Source: JAYFNU01 sp034933305 (GTDB taxonomy: Bacteria > Bacillota > Clostridia > Oscillospirales > Ruminococcaceae). From it: DNA of 6,427 nucleotides. Where the stretch lies: positions 1-6,427 of the forward strand of contig JAYFNU010000016.1 of the NCBI GenBank assembly GCA_034933305.1. Direction: 5' to 3'. The notes beneath the pieces were generated by a model. It was not told where the DNA came from, made no database searches, and saw only the letters and a list, made by a program, of their open reading frames with translations. Shown one piece after another: positions 5,906-6,427 of the stretch (position 1 is the first letter of the stretch; every line of letters begins with the position of its first letter). Position numbers and translations under genes: made by a program.

Positions 5906-6427
5906 ATGTCTTTCTTCAACCAGCGGCGGGACACCATCGAGTGGGCCGAATACCGCGACGACGTGCTTTTCTTCAAATGGGGGAACAACGAGCTGAAGGG
6001 CGGCTCCACGCTCGTCGTGCGCACGGGCCAGAAGGCGATCTTCTACTACAACGGCGCCATCGACGGCATTTTTGAGACGCCGGGCTCCTACGACATCGAC
6101 ACGCAGATCGTCCCCTTCCTCACGACGATCAAGAGCATCTTCGAGCTCAAAAAGGACAGCGGCATCCGCACCGACATCTACTTCGTCAACGCGAAAGAGC
6201 TGACGATGAGCTGGGGCACGCGGGAGCGCATCATGATCCCCACGGCCGAAGTGCCCTCCGGCATCCCCGTGGGCATGAACGGCAACCTCGTCGTCGAGTT
6301 CCGCGATTACCAGAAATTCATCGAGAAGGTCGCCGGCGTCAAGCCGACCTACACCCTCGACGACATCGGCGAGCGCATCCGCGGCGAGCTCGACGGCATC
6401 GTCAGCGAGTCCATCCTCAACGGCCAG
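5906..6427 (+). CDS. SPFH-domain 'virion core'-type protein, YdjI-like (3' end outside window)
   Basis: The first 174 residues of an open frame that runs off the window; the family is usually about 300-350 residues. The sequence matches the YdjI/virion-core SPFH family: IEWAEYRDDVLFFKW (11-25), TGQKAIFYYNGAIDGIF (40-56), SYDIDTQIVPFLTTIKSIFE (61-80) and VNAKELTMSWGT (94-105) are recognisable family positions, and VEFRDYQKFIEKVAGV (130-145) continues the SPFH fold. No signal peptide or membrane span is visible, so membrane contact would depend on partners. In B. subtilis the homologue is needed to place PspA at the membrane. It starts 48 nt after pspA with no terminator between, so it is very probably in the same operon. 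Many family members carry a C-terminal zinc ribbon or disordered tail, which cannot be checked here. Confidence 0.88.
   Translation, partial: MSFFNQRRDTIEWAEYRDDVLFFKWGNNELKGGSTLVVRTGQKAIFYYNGAIDGIFETPGSYDIDTQIVPFLTTIKSIFELKKDSGIRTDIYFVNAKELTMSWGTRERIMIPTAEVPSGIPVGMNGNLVVEFRDYQKFIEKVAGVKPTYTLDDIGERIRGELDGIVSESILNGQ

Noticed and set aside
1..6427. CRISPR arrays, insertion sequences, tRNA or rRNA genes
   Set aside because: No regularly spaced repeats, transposase motifs, terminal inverted repeats or RNA-gene structures were recognised; the genes fill almost all of the window.

Overview
The window is GC-rich throughout its genes and has no RNA genes, mobile elements or CRISPR arrays that I can see. 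Strong Shine-Dalgarno sites (AAAGGAG, GGAGG), sigma-A-like promoters and a YdjG/PspA/YdjI-type gene set suggest a high-GC Firmicute. A gut-type clostridial lineage such as Oscillospirales or Christensenellales is plausible, but the lineage is an inference from style and gene content.

Left half, minus strand (37-3792): a compact three-gene operon read right to left. It encodes a NarL/LuxR-type response regulator (3792-3172), a 573-residue polytopic membrane protein with a degenerate kinase-like C-terminus (3151-1430), and an apparently active sensor histidine kinase (1446-37). The last two genes overlap by 17 bp. The middle protein resembles the 7TM-sensor histidine kinase families, but its phosphoacceptor histidine and ATP-binding motifs are replaced, so it is probably a pseudokinase that works with the kinase encoded next to it.

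Centre (3793-4002): a 210-bp divergent control region. It holds a convincing promoter on each strand, A/T tracts shared by both, and a perfect 12-bp palindrome (GGTTTTAAAACC, 3869-3880) overlapping the -35 box of the regulator operon.

Right half, plus strand (4003-6427): three genes that follow the theme of the B. subtilis pspA-ydjGHI operon. They encode a double zinc-ribbon protein with one C-terminal membrane anchor (YdjG-like), PspA/IM30, and the first 174 residues of an SPFH-domain 'virion core'-type protein (YdjI-like) cut by the window edge.

Reading together: the right operon looks like a membrane-maintenance module in which PspA is tethered to the membrane through zinc-ribbon and SPFH partners. 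The left operon is a three-part signalling system of the same regulator class (NarL/LuxR) as LiaRS, which controls the PspA homologue LiaH in Bacillus. The divergent layout suggests, but does not prove, that this two-component system with its pseudokinase senses envelope stress and controls the PspA operon.
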